20,884 bases of DNA, taken from NCBI GenBank assembly GCA_049515555.1, contig JBEKTY010000147.1, positions 1 through 20,884 on the forward strand, in the 5' to 3' direction. This document shows positions 1 through 7,358 of the stretch, piece after piece (position 1 is the stretch's first letter; each line of letters opens with the position of its first letter). The position numbers and the translations under genes are program-made. The notes beneath the pieces are model-generated. The model was not told the DNA's origin, searched no databases, and saw only the letters and a list, made by a program, of their open reading frames with translations. This DNA comes from JBEKTY01 sp049515555 (lineage in GTDB: Bacteria; Planctomycetota; Planctomycetia; Pirellulales; Thermoguttaceae).

Positions 1-432
1 AGCGCAAACGGGCGCACCGATCGTAAGCCAGTCAGGCGGAGTCCCACCTGGCACAGATTCTCGACTGGTGAGCGCAACCATCTTGATGCTTCCGAAACCA
101 CAGGCTCGGCATCCGGCAACGTACTTCACAAGCTGCGCCTGAGTGGGGTACTCCGAACCCTTCTTGGCCTCAAACACGACGATAGCCTCGTTTCCAAGCC
201 GGATCTCCACATCAGTGATTCCGGCCGAGGACCTTGCCGTCTGGATGTGAATTGAGGCTGCTTCGAAGAGGTCGGCATGCTCAGGAGCTACATCTGCGAA
301 GACAGCGCGAAGCAAACTCGGCGATCGTGACATTCCCAACGCGAAAGCCGCCGAAAGATCGTTTTCGTCGGTCCCGTGCAACCCAAACACCGACTGAATA
401 CGAGTGCCTGACCGATGGAGTGCCGTTGACAT
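1..432 (-). CDS. Partial PD-(D/E)XK nuclease-like protein (N-terminal 144 aa, runs off left edge)
   Basis: The minus-strand frame is open from the ATG at 432 to the window edge, giving 144 residues with no stop; the C-terminus is missing. Residues 73-104 look like a PD-(D/E)XK nuclease core: D74 in a beta strand (TDVEIRL), then a hydrophobic strand ending in E88-A-K90 (IVVFEAKK), then a helix with Q100-L-x-x-Y104, a pattern seen in RecB-like and related nucleases. The segment before it (SVFGLHGTDENDLSAAFALG) reads like the start of such a protein. An internal ATG at 333 is possible, but the start at 432 is preceded by GGAGGA and AGGAAG and keeps a coherent N-terminus. Base composition appears less GC-rich than the genes to the right, which suggests an accessory gene. 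Such nucleases occur in restriction, defence and repair. The specific role cannot be told without the rest of the gene. Confidence 0.7.
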   Translation of the reverse strand, partial: MSTALHRSGTRIQSVFGLHGTDENDLSAAFALGMSRSPSLLRAVFADVAPEHADLFEAASIHIQTARSSAGITDVEIRLGNEAIVVFEAKKGSEYPTQAQLVKYVAGCRACGFGSIKMVALTSRESVPGGTPPDWLTIGAPVCA

Positions 433-481
433 AGGGATACTTCCTGTCCTCCGGTGACACGACGCGCAGCGGCCAGGAGAG

Positions 482-498
482 TCGTCGCGTAGCGACGA
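482..498. repeat. Perfect 7-bp hairpin upstream of the partial nuclease gene
   Basis: TCGTCGC, then GTA, then GCGACGA: a perfect 7-bp inverted repeat with a 3-nt loop. It lies about 50 nt upstream of the ATG at 432 on the minus strand. It could be an operator, a leader hairpin, or chance in GC-rich DNA. Confidence 0.4.
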
Positions 499-989
499 AC
501 GACAAACCTCGCTAACGGATATTCGGCTGCCGAATTGTCGCAAACCCCATAGCATTGTCGCGGCCGAGCATGGCATTGTCAAGTTTGGCGCGGCGAGCGC
601 GGCCCCGAAGATCGCGATGGCCATCGGGCAGCCGCGGAGGCTGCGTGACGCGGGCCGCCGAAGCGGGCATTGGGCCCGGCTCCGGCTAGGCAAGAACGCG
701 AGTGCAAGAGGTTCCCGGGCATGCTTCGGCAACATCGGCTGGCGCACCGAAACGGCATCGACCGAGGAAGCGCTGGCCGGTGGCCCGGCGGGCTGCCTGG
801 CAACCGGCCCGGGGGGAGGATTTGGACGGGCTCCGGCCCGCCGTCGGCGTCTGTCGTCGCCCGCAACCTTCGGGCCCGTTTGGGCCATCCGCCCCCGCAG
901 CGCCACACGACCCTCCCGGTGTAATGGGGTACAAACTACGACACGTAAAGTGCAAGCAGGGGGAACAGCGGCGGCAAGGCGCCCTACTG
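499..989. other. GC-rich stretch without a supported gene
   Basis: Reading frames exist on both strands, but all translate to Arg/Pro/Gly/Ala-rich sequence with no domain, no convincing ribosome binding site and no agreement between frames. Small stem-loops are present, for example GGCCC-GTTT-GGGCC around 870-884 and CAGCC/GGCTG around 630-646. I see no RNase P, tmRNA or SRP RNA signature. The left boundary is the promoter side of the partial nuclease gene and the right boundary is a heptad-repeat island. Confidence 0.5.
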
Positions 990-1024
990 GTCCCTCACCA
1001 CTCGCCACTCACCACTCGTCTCTA
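990..1024. repeat. Short heptad-repeat array (ACCACTC type)
   Basis: Five consecutive 7-nt words in one register: GTCCCTC, ACCACTC, GCCACTC, ACCACTC, GTCTCTA. This is the first of several 7-nt-period islands in the window. Confidence 0.65.
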
Positions 1025-1120
1025 GGCACGGCCCCCCGACGCCGGGCCGCTTTCCGCCCAAAAAACTTCAAAAACCGGGCTTGCGGTTTGGACAAGAATA
1101 TGATATACAGATGTATAGAT

Positions 1121-1218
1121 AGTGGGGAGTGGGGAGTGGGGAGTGGGGAGTGGGGAGTTTTCAGTTCTCAGTTCTCAGTATGAGCCTGAACACTGAACAC
1201 TGAACACCGAAAACTAAA
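1121..1218. repeat. Composite heptad-repeat array, 14 units in one register
   Basis: Read in steps of seven from 1121: AGTGGGG five times, AGTTTTC, AGTTCTC twice, AGTATGA, GCCTGAA, CACTGAA twice, CACCGAA, AACTAAA. Word families change at least twice without loss of the 7-nt register. The AGTTCTC part and the CACTGAA part are partly reverse complements (CAGT versus ACTG), so the island could fold. No gene overlaps it. Confidence 0.85.
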
Positions 1219-1228
1219 TCTGTGTCAG

Positions 1229-1248
1229 TCTGTGTTCATCCGTGGCTG
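1229..1248 (+). repeat. Left arm of a dispersed inverted repeat (TGTGTTCATCCGTGGC type)
   Basis: This 20-nt arm matches the reverse complement of 1598-1618 with one substitution and one 1-nt gap. Similarity continues weakly outward (AATCTGTGT near 1217 against the complement of 1617-1632). The two arms bracket about 350 nt, including the second AGTGGGG array. Confidence 0.7.
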
Positions 1249-1496
1249 GCTTGTTCGCGGATTTCACATTCAGGTACCAATCGGGCCCTTGGAAAAGGGC
1301 GGAAGTGGAAGGCGGCCAAAGAGTTATGGAACCGGGAAAGGCAATTGTCGAACACGTACCCCTGGAGACGTATGACTTTACGTCTGCCGACAGAATTGCA
1401 ACCTCAAGCCGGCAAATTGGTTGCAGACTGTTCAAACGCGGTAACTTTTGAAAGGTACCTCGGGGCGGGCGACTGTTCGACACGGCAAAAGGGGGG
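1249..1496. other. Spacer between inverted-repeat arms; no supported gene
   Basis: This stretch is visibly less GC-rich than the surrounding genes. An open frame from a GTG at 1242 to the stop at 1449-1451 gives 69 residues with a plausible composition, but it begins inside the repeat arm, lacks a clear ribosome binding site and matches no family I know. It may be a gene remnant or non-coding. Confidence 0.4.
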
Positions 1497-1587
1497 AGTG
1501 GGGAGTGGGGAGGGAGGAGTGGGGAGTGGGGGGTGGGGAGTGGGGAGTGGGGAGTGGGGAGTGGGGAGGGAGCAGGGGGGAGGGGGA
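1497..1587. repeat. Heptad-repeat array (AGTGGGG), 13 units in one register
   Basis: Thirteen consecutive 7-nt units, mostly exact AGTGGGG, with variants such as AGGGAGG, GGTGGGG and AGGGAGC. Degeneration increases toward the right end. It has the same word and orientation as the array at 1121-1155. The long G-rich strand could form G-quadruplexes. Reading frames through it give artefactual Pro/Thr/His/Ser-rich or Gly/Glu/Trp-rich peptides. Confidence 0.85.
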
Positions 1588-1597
1588 GGGATGGGAG

Positions 1598-1618
1598 CAG
1601 CCACGGATTGAACACGGA
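1598..1618 (-). repeat. Right arm of the dispersed inverted repeat
   Basis: Reverse complement of 1229-1248 apart from one substitution and one extra base (AATCC against ATCC). It directly follows the AGTGGGG array. Confidence 0.7.
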
Positions 1619-1625
1619 AGAAACA

Positions 1626-1962
1626 CCGATTCGCAATTCTCGACTTGAAGGCCGCCGATAGAGGTCGGTTTCGCACGTCACCGGAAGAACGTGGGTTGTC
1701 CGTTCGTATTCCGCGGCGAGCGTGCTGCGGCGGCCGCCTTGCAACCGGCCGCCCACTGTCCCTCGCTTGTGCGACTTCCCCATTCCATTGCCCCATGCTT
1801 GGAAGCCTGCGATAGTTGGGCAAGGGAGGAAGCCGCAGGCGACTTATCCTTTTAAGAAATCTTAAACGATTATTCCGAGTTTAACCGAAATAAGACCACG
1901 AGCTTATCCAACTCCCTTTGATCCGCTCGTTGAGCCCCGTAGACATAAGGACTTGGTGGACT
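1626..1962. promoter_or_regulatory. Upstream region of the BBP7 gene with two inverted repeats
   Basis: No gene is supported here. GCCTGCG (1805-1811) pairs with CGCAGGC (1834-1840). A perfect inverted repeat TTTAAGA-AA-TCTTAAA spans 1851-1866, at the start of an AT-rich patch (1850-1920) about 100 nt before the BBP7 start codon. This is the likely promoter and operator zone, but I cannot name a confident -35/-10 pair. Confidence 0.45.
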
Positions 1963-3549
1963 ATGGCTGTGAAGGCAATTGGTATGCCCGCGGCTGCCGG
2001 CAGTCGCGCGGCACGGCAACGGGAACCTGTCGCGGGGCTTCGGCTTCTGACCGCGGTGGTGGTCATCGCGGCCGCCGCGGTCGGGTTTGGCATCTCGCCG
2101 ACCGAGGCCCAGACGCCACCCTGGCAGCAGCCGCCGGTCCGGCAAGACGGCAACTCATCCGGCAACCTGCAATGGCTTCCGGGTCGGCCGGTACAGGCGG
2201 CCCGGGTGGCCGAGGATACCGTCTCTGACGTTTCGCAGCCGCCGCTGCGGAAGGTTTCACACACGACCGGTGCGGCCCGGGCCGTCGCCGAGGACCCCGT
2301 GCCGGAGGCCTCCGATTTCGCCAACGAGCGCCCTGCGCCGCGCGGCTCCGCAGAAGTCGCACCCGGCTACGCACCGGGCTACCCAGCCGACGAGTCGCTG
2401 CCCTCGCAGCCACCGGCCTATTGGACCGAGGACGGCGAGGAGTGCCCACGGACCGCGGTTTTCGGGTTCCCCTGCGGCTTCTGGCGTAACCTATTGCAAG
2501 ATTCCCTGTGGGCGCGGACTGAATACTTAATGTGGTGGACGCGCGGGACACCGATTCCCCCCCTGTTGACCACCAGCCCGGACGGCACAGCCCAGGCGCA
2601 GGCCGGCACGCTCGACGGCCCCACGACCGTGCTGCTGGGCGAGCATGGGCTGAACGAGGAGCTGCGGTCCGGCGGCCGGCTCTCGGTGGGGGCCTGGCTC
2701 GACCCCGGCGACAACCTGGGCGTCGAGTTCGTCTATCTGGGCATCGCCCAGGCGGCCGATCGGTTGAACGCCAACAGTTCCGGCAGTCCGACCCTCGCCC
2801 GGCCTTTCTTCAATGTCACCACCGGCCTCGATAGTTCCGAGTTGATCGGCTATACCAATCCCGCCGGCACCACCGTGGCCAACGGCACGTTCTTGGCCGT
2901 CTCCAACAGCAACATGGAGGCGGCGGAGTTATTGATGCGGCGGGCCCTGTGTCGCGGTTGCGGTTATCGGGTCGAATTGCTGGCAGGTTATCGCTTCCAA
3001 CGGCTCGACGACGGCCTGAAAATCTCGGACGACTTCAGCAACACCGTCCTTTTCCCCGCGGGAAGCAGCCTCCAGCAGATCGACGAGTTCAAGACGCGGA
3101 ACAACTTCAACGGCGGCGAGCTGGGCATCGCCACGGCCGCCCACTGGTGCCGATGGTCGCTGGAGACCAGCATGAAGCTGGCGCTGGGCAATACCCGCTC
3201 CATCATCGACATCGAGGGCCAGACCACGACGACTTCCCCTGAAGGCCAAGCCGTCACCCTCGGCGGCTTTCTGGCCCAACCAACCAACATCGGCGTCCAT
3301 CAGACCAACCAGATCTCGATGATCCCCGAGCTGGACGGCACCTTGGCCTATGATCTGACGTGCCGCCTGCGGCTGACCCTGGGCTATTCGCTGATCTACT
3401 GGAGCGACGTGGCCCGCCCCGGCGACCAGATCGACCTGAACCTCACGCCGCCCACGGCCACCATCGCCGCTGTCAAGCCGCAGTTCCAATTGAAGACCAC
3501 GGATTACTGGGCTCAGGGGCTCAACTTCGGCCTGGATTTCCGTTTCTAA
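1963..3549 (+). CDS. BBP7-family outer-membrane beta-barrel protein
   Basis: The 528-aa product starts at the ATG at 1963, after TAAGGA. A frame extension to 1918 is possible but would put 15 residues before the signal peptide. Residues 25-44 form the hydrophobic core of a signal peptide, with probable cleavage after TEA at about 49. Residues 50-160 are a Pro/Ala-rich, low-complexity periplasmic stretch. From about 172 the protein matches the BBP7 family of planctomycetes: a W-A-R-T-E-Y-L-M-W-W-T-R start at 183-194, a GGRLSVGAWLD strand near 238, alternating amphipathic strands, and a C-terminal FGLDFRF with a terminal Phe, typical of barrel insertion signals. It is probably an outer-membrane protein; substrate or function is unknown. 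Only 3 nt separate its stop from the kinase start, so the two are very likely cotranscribed. Confidence 0.85.
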   Translation: MAVKAIGMPAAAGSRAARQREPVAGLRLLTAVVVIAAAAVGFGISPTEAQTPPWQQPPVRQDGNSSGNLQWLPGRPVQAARVAEDTVSDVSQPPLRKVSHTTGAARAVAEDPVPEASDFANERPAPRGSAEVAPGYAPGYPADESLPSQPPAYWTEDGEECPRTAVFGFPCGFWRNLLQDSLWARTEYLMWWTRGTPIPPLLTTSPDGTAQAQAGTLDGPTTVLLGEHGLNEELRSGGRLSVGAWLDPGDNLGVEFVYLGIAQAADRLNANSSGSPTLARPFFNVTTGLDSSELIGYTNPAGTTVANGTFLAVSNSNMEAAELLMRRALCRGCGYRVELLAGYRFQRLDDGLKISDDFSNTVLFPAGSSLQQIDEFKTRNNFNGGELGIATAAHWCRWSLETSMKLALGNTRSIIDIEGQTTTTSPEGQAVTLGGFLAQPTNIGVHQTNQISMIPELDGTLAYDLTCRLRLTLGYSLIYWSDVARPGDQIDLNLTPPTATIAAVKPQFQLKTTDYWAQGLNFGLDFRF

Positions 3550-3552
3550 ACA

Positions 3553-4503
3553 GTGATTCATCAAACCTGTTCGGACACGTTGGATGGCACGGACAACCTG
3601 CCCGTGCCGGGCCAGAACACCGGCCAGCCGCCAGTGTCAGCCGGCCAGGTCGTGGGGCGCTGGGAGCTGGTGGCCTTGGCGGCGGAAGGAAGCTGGGCGC
3701 GGATTTATCGTGCCCGGCCCGCCGAGGGGCCGGTTGACCGGCTCGCCACCTACGCCTTGAAGATGCCCCGGCCCGAGAGGCGCGACGATCCGGCGGCGAT
3801 TGGCCTGCTGGCGCGCGAGGCGTTGGCGGCGCGGAGTGTTTCGCACCGCCACCTGATCGCCGTGCTCGAGGCCCACGTCAGCCGGGAGCCCCGGCTGCTG
3901 GTCATGCCCTGGCTCGAGGGCGCGACCTTGCAGGCCGCTCTGGCCGGCGGCCGAAGAATCGACTTGAGCAGCGTGCTGTGGATTGCCCGCCAGGTGGCCG
4001 AGGCCCTCGAGGCCCTGGACGCCGCCGGCTGGATGCACGGCGACCTGAAGCCGGGCAATATCTTTCTCTCGCCCGAGGGGCACGTGACGCTGTTGGATCT
4101 GGGCTTCGCCCGGCGACGCGACGAAACCGGCCCCGCGGCCGAGCGCCGCGTCATGGGCACGGCCCAATTCCTGGCCCCGGAATGCGCCAGCTCGACACTG
4201 CGGCCGGACATCCGCAGCGACATTTACAGTTTGGGCGTGGTCTTGTACGAGCTGCTGGCCGGCCGCCCGCCGCTGGCGGGCGATTCCGTCGGCGAGTTGG
4301 CCCGCGGGCACAAGCAGACGGCCCCCCCCAGTCTGGTGCGCCTGGCCCCGAATCTCCCGACCGCCGTCGCCCATCTGGTCCATCGCATGCTGGCCAAGGA
4401 CCCCTTGCGCCGGCCGCAAACGCCGCGAGAGTTGACCGGCGCCCTGGTGCGGCTGGAGATCGGCGCCCTGGCCGTGGCGTCAAGGATGAAGTATGAGGGA
4501 TGA
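3553..4503 (+). CDS. Soluble Ser/Thr protein kinase (Hanks type, non-RD)
   Basis: The 316-aa product starts at a GTG 3 nt after the BBP7 stop. The kinase domain covers about residues 35-300: a degenerate glycine loop (AAEGSWARIY, 43-52), the ATP-binding lysine K70 (YALK), a likely helix-C glutamate E89, catalytic loop HGDLKPGN with D164, metal-binding DLG at 182-184 in place of DFG, APE at 208-210, and SDIYSLGVVLYELLAG at 222-237. The Arg of HRD is Gly, so activation-loop phosphorylation may not control it. There is no transmembrane segment or sensor domain, unlike many bacterial PknB-type kinases. It ends just after the kinase fold with RMKYEG, encoded by the first units of a heptad-repeat array that also contains the stop codon. 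Substrate unknown; coupling to the barrel gene suggests a shared envelope-related role. Confidence 0.85.
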   Translation: MIHQTCSDTLDGTDNLPVPGQNTGQPPVSAGQVVGRWELVALAAEGSWARIYRARPAEGPVDRLATYALKMPRPERRDDPAAIGLLAREALAARSVSHRHLIAVLEAHVSREPRLLVMPWLEGATLQAALAGGRRIDLSSVLWIARQVAEALEALDAAGWMHGDLKPGNIFLSPEGHVTLLDLGFARRRDETGPAAERRVMGTAQFLAPECASSTLRPDIRSDIYSLGVVLYELLAGRPPLAGDSVGELARGHKQTAPPSLVRLAPNLPTAVAHLVHRMLAKDPLRRPQTPRELTGALVRLEIGALAVASRMKYEG

Positions 4504-4552
4504 ATGACGAAGGCGGAAGGCGGAGGGCGGAGGGCGAAAGGCAGAATGGACA
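4483..4552. repeat. Heptad-repeat array overlapping the kinase stop codon
   Basis: Ten 7-nt units in one register: AGGATGA, AGTATGA, GGGATGA, ATGACGA, AGGCGGA twice, GGGCGGA, GGGCGAA, AGGCAGA, ATGGACA. The first two and part of the third are coding (last residues of the kinase) and the third contains its TGA. Confidence 0.75.
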
Positions 4553-4566
4553 CCGCAGCCATCCAT

Positions 4567-4664
4567 TGAAATCTGAAATTTGAGATTTCAGAACTGCATC
4601 CCTAATCCCTTATCCCTACCCCTCGCCGCCAATCCCTAATCCCTAATCCCTAATCCCTCACCCC
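4567..4664. repeat. Heptad-repeat array abutting the glcF stop codon (TAATCCC type)
   Basis: Units of seven: TGAAATC, TGAAATT, TGAGATT, TCAGAAC, then CTAATCC, CTTATCC, CTACCCC, and after a shift of one base in word phase CAATCCC and TAATCCC three times, ending in TCACCCC. The glcF stop (TCA on this strand, 4658-4660) lies in the last unit. Together with the previous array this fills nearly the whole convergent spacer. Confidence 0.8.
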
Positions 4665-6079
4665 GGGCGGACGCCGCGGTAGCTCATGTCCAGCAGGTCC
4701 ATGGGGTGCATGACCAGGATCGGCTGGCCGGCCTGGCGGACCTGACGCTTGATCTGCAGCAGGCATCCGGCGTTGGCGGCCAGCACAATGCTGGCCCCGG
4801 TGCTTAAGATGTTGGCTAGTTTCCGCCGCGCCAGGCGGTCGGACATGTCGGGCTCGGTCAGGTTGTAGGTACCGGCCGAGCCGCAACAGAAGCCGGCCTC
4901 GGGCAGCTCGCGCAACTGAAGGCCCGGGATGCGGGCTAACAGTCTCCGCGGGGCGGCAGTGATCTGCTGGGCATGCGCCAGGTGGCAGGCGTCGTGGTAG
5001 GTGGCCACCGCCTCGATGCGGCCGTCGGCGGGGACCACCCCCAAGCCGTCGAGAAACTCGTGCACGTCCTTCACCTTGGCGGCGAACTTCTCCCGGTGCG
5101 GCTGCAAGCCGTCCTGCCAATGCAGCCCGTAATCCTTAAGCATCGCCCCGCAGCCGCCGTGGTTCACGACGATCACGTCATAGCGGTCCAGCTCGAAGGC
5201 CCGCAGGTTGGCGTCGGCCAGTTTTCGCGCTCCGGGGCTGTCGCCGTTGTGGAAATGGATGGCCCCGCAGCAGCCCTGGCCGGGGGGCACGAACACGTCG
5301 CAGCCGTTCTGCTGCAGCACGCGGAGGGTGGCCCAATGCGTGGGGCGGAACAAGGCGTCGGCCACGCAACCCACGAAGAAGGCCACGCGGGCCCGCTTCC
5401 GCCCCACGGCGGGCAGGAACTTCGGCAGCCGTGGCCCACCGCGCACCGGCGGCGGCAACAGCGTCGCCAGCCGGCCCAGCCGACCAGGCAGCAGCCCAAA
5501 CAGCCCCAGCCGCTCCGCCGCGGACCACAATCCCAGCCGCTGCAACAGGCGGACGGGCCCCAGCATCAGCCGCAGCCGATCGGCGTACGGCATCAGCCGC
5601 AGCAATACCAACTGGCGAAAGTAGTCCACACGCTTCTCGACCCGCCCGTCGGCTTGCTCCAGGGCCAGGCGAAAGGGCTCGATCAGTCGGCCGTAACGCA
5701 CCCCCGAGGGGCAGGCACTCTCGCAGGCGCGGCAGTCCAGGCACAGCTCGAAGTGCCGCCGCATGCGATCCGTCAGCGGCCCGCCGCCGTCGGCAATCAG
5801 CCGCAGCAGCCGGATGCGGCCGCGCGGCCCATTGTTCTCGTCGCCCGATTCGGCGTACGTCGGGCAGGTCGCGGTGCACAAGCCGCAATGGATGCAGCGC
5901 AGCAATTGGTCGTAGCCGACTGTCCCCGCCGGGTCCGGCGCTTCCGACCGGGATAGTACCCTTCTGGCCCCGCCGGAATCGCGACCGTCGCCCGTGGGCG
6001 AACCGTGACCGTCGCCGGGGCGGGCATCGGGCCGCTGGCCCGCCGGTTCCTCGGGACTGCTCAGGTGGTGCGGATTCAT
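4658..6079 (-). CDS. glcF: Glycolate oxidase iron-sulfur subunit GlcF
   Basis: The 473-aa subunit starts at the ATG at 6079, 6 nt after the glcE stop. It passes electrons from the FAD subunits toward the quinone pool at the inner membrane during glycolate to glyoxylate oxidation. Two 4Fe-4S ferredoxin-type motifs are visible: C62-x2-C65-x2-C68-x3-C72-P and C113-x2-C116-x2-C119-x3-C123-P. Two cysteine-rich CCG domains follow (GQGCCGAIHFHNGD with C270/C271, NHGGCGAMLKDYG near 307-318, YHDACH at 361-366, GFCCGSAGTYN at 397-406), as in GlcF and LutA/HdrB-type proteins. The N-terminal 50 residues are charged, Gly/Pro-rich and probably disordered; E. coli GlcF lacks such an extension. It is the last gene of the glcDEF operon. 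Confidence 0.93.
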   Translation of the reverse strand: MNPHHLSSPEEPAGQRPDARPGDGHGSPTGDGRDSGGARRVLSRSEAPDPAGTVGYDQLLRCIHCGLCTATCPTYAESGDENNGPRGRIRLLRLIADGGGPLTDRMRRHFELCLDCRACESACPSGVRYGRLIEPFRLALEQADGRVEKRVDYFRQLVLLRLMPYADRLRLMLGPVRLLQRLGLWSAAERLGLFGLLPGRLGRLATLLPPPVRGGPRLPKFLPAVGRKRARVAFFVGCVADALFRPTHWATLRVLQQNGCDVFVPPGQGCCGAIHFHNGDSPGARKLADANLRAFELDRYDVIVVNHGGCGAMLKDYGLHWQDGLQPHREKFAAKVKDVHEFLDGLGVVPADGRIEAVATYHDACHLAHAQQITAAPRRLLARIPGLQLRELPEAGFCCGSAGTYNLTEPDMSDRLARRKLANILSTGASIVLAANAGCLLQIKRQVRQAGQPILVMHPMDLLDMSYRGVRPG

Positions 6080-6085
6080 GGGCGG

Positions 6086-7336
6086 TCAAGTTCCGAAGAC
6101 GAATCGGCCCGGATTCAGGATCCCGGCCGGATCGAAGCGCTCCCGAATGCGGCGCATGACGGCTTCCCCGTCGCAGAGCGGGCCCCAAATGTCGGCGGCC
6201 GTCAACTCGGCATCGTCGGGATAGGCGAGCACGAGCAGGTGGCCGCCGGCATCGGCCGCGACGGGGCGGAGCCTGTGCCGCACCAGCGTTGCGAAGGGAT
6301 CGGCCGCCAGCCGGCCGGCCCGCGAGGCCGCCGACGGCAATTCCACGCGGATTGCGCCGTTGCCGGCATGGGCCTGGAGGGAAATGCCGGGCAGGCCGCC
6401 GATAAGTTCCTCGGTCACGCCGACCAGGGCGCTGGGCAGGACGTTGATCTGCACCTGGCCGAAGGCCTCGGCCAGCCAATTCCAGGCCGTCACGGCGTGG
6501 TCGCCGCGCAAGCCCGCCAGGCAGCGTGCGCCCGCCGCTCGCCATTCGTCGCACAACCGGTGGAGCATCCATTCCACCTCCGGCTCGCTGCCGTCGAAAC
6601 CCACGATCAGGCGGGCGACGGCGTCGCCGGGCATGTCACCCCAGGGGCAACCCGGCCGGCACCGGCCGGCCAGCAGCTCGACGGCCACGGGAAACGTCCG
6701 GCTGCGGTTCAAGGCCACCAACAGGCATTCGGCGGTCTCGAAATCCGCGGCGTCGCACAGCACCAAGGCCGAGCACTGAGGCAGGGGCCGGACCATCAAC
6801 GTCACTTCGGTGATGACGCCCAGCGTGCCCAGCGAGCCGGCCAGCAGGCGGGGGATGTTGTAGCCGGCGGCATTCTTGACCACGCGGCCGCCGCCGGCGA
6901 AGACCGCGCCCCGGCCGTCCACCGCCCGCACTCCCAGCAGATAATCGCGGATCGTGCCGTAGGCGTAGCGTCGCGGGCCCAGCGTGTTGGCGGCCACCAC
7001 GCCGCCGATCGTGGCCCGCTCCGGCTGCGGCACGTCGATCGGCAGCCACTGCTTCTGACTGGCCAGCCGGCGGCCCAAGTCGCCGATGGTCAGGCCCGCC
7101 CCGACCGTTATCGTCAGGTCGGCGGCCGAGTAGTCCAGCACGTCGTCCAAGGAGGCGGTGGAAAGGCCGATGCCCTGCCGGCTGGCCCGCAAACCGTAGG
7201 CCAGATTCGTGCCGCCGCCCAGCGGATAGACGGCCGTCTTGGCCCGCCCGGCCTTCCGCAGCACCGCCGCCACCGCCGCTTCGTCGGCGGGGGCCACGGT
7301 CTCGCTCAGCGGCAGGCGGTGGTCGGTCAGTGACAT
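6086..7336 (-). CDS. glcE: Glycolate oxidase FAD-binding subunit GlcE
   Basis: The 416-aa product starts at the ATG at 7336; upstream in-frame sequence only reads through the end of glcD in another frame. It is the smaller FAD-binding subunit of the membrane-associated glycolate oxidase. PCMH-type FAD signatures are clear: YPLGGGTNLAYG (37-48), ATIGGVVAANTLGPRRYAYG (108-127), then GVRAVDGRG, and GRVVKNAAGYNIPRLLAGSL (150-169) followed by GTLGVITEVTL. The C-terminus has FDPAGILNPGRF, the usual VAO-family cap ending. It lies 22 nt after glcD and 6 nt before glcF, so translation is probably coupled within one transcript. Its start lacks a strong Shine-Dalgarno sequence. Confidence 0.93.
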   Translation of the reverse strand: MSLTDHRLPLSETVAPADEAAVAAVLRKAGRAKTAVYPLGGGTNLAYGLRASRQGIGLSTASLDDVLDYSAADLTITVGAGLTIGDLGRRLASQKQWLPIDVPQPERATIGGVVAANTLGPRRYAYGTIRDYLLGVRAVDGRGAVFAGGGRVVKNAAGYNIPRLLAGSLGTLGVITEVTLMVRPLPQCSALVLCDAADFETAECLLVALNRSRTFPVAVELLAGRCRPGCPWGDMPGDAVARLIVGFDGSEPEVEWMLHRLCDEWRAAGARCLAGLRGDHAVTAWNWLAEAFGQVQINVLPSALVGVTEELIGGLPGISLQAHAGNGAIRVELPSAASRAGRLAADPFATLVRHRLRPVAADAGGHLLVLAYPDDAELTAADIWGPLCDGEAVMRRIRERFDPAGILNPGRFVFGT

Positions 7337-7358
7337 CGGGCGACGGATCCGTTGTGGG

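Noticed and set aside
617..1183. 188-aa plus-strand open frame
   Set aside because: Arg/Ala/Pro-rich composition with no domain, ends in translated AGTGGGG and AGTTCTC repeats, and competes with frames on the other strand of equal quality.
1242..1451. 69-aa plus-strand open frame ending CRLFKRGNF
   Set aside because: Composition is protein-like, but it begins inside a dispersed repeat arm, has no ribosome site and matches nothing I know. Recorded only as a possible remnant.
1121..1587. CRISPR array
   Set aside because: The repeats are 7-nt tandem words without unique spacers, and no cas gene is present.
1214..1823. Minus-strand open frames of 139-189 aa
   Set aside because: They contain long Pro-Leu-Pro-Thr-Pro-His-Ser runs that are just the heptad array translated, and no recognisable domain.
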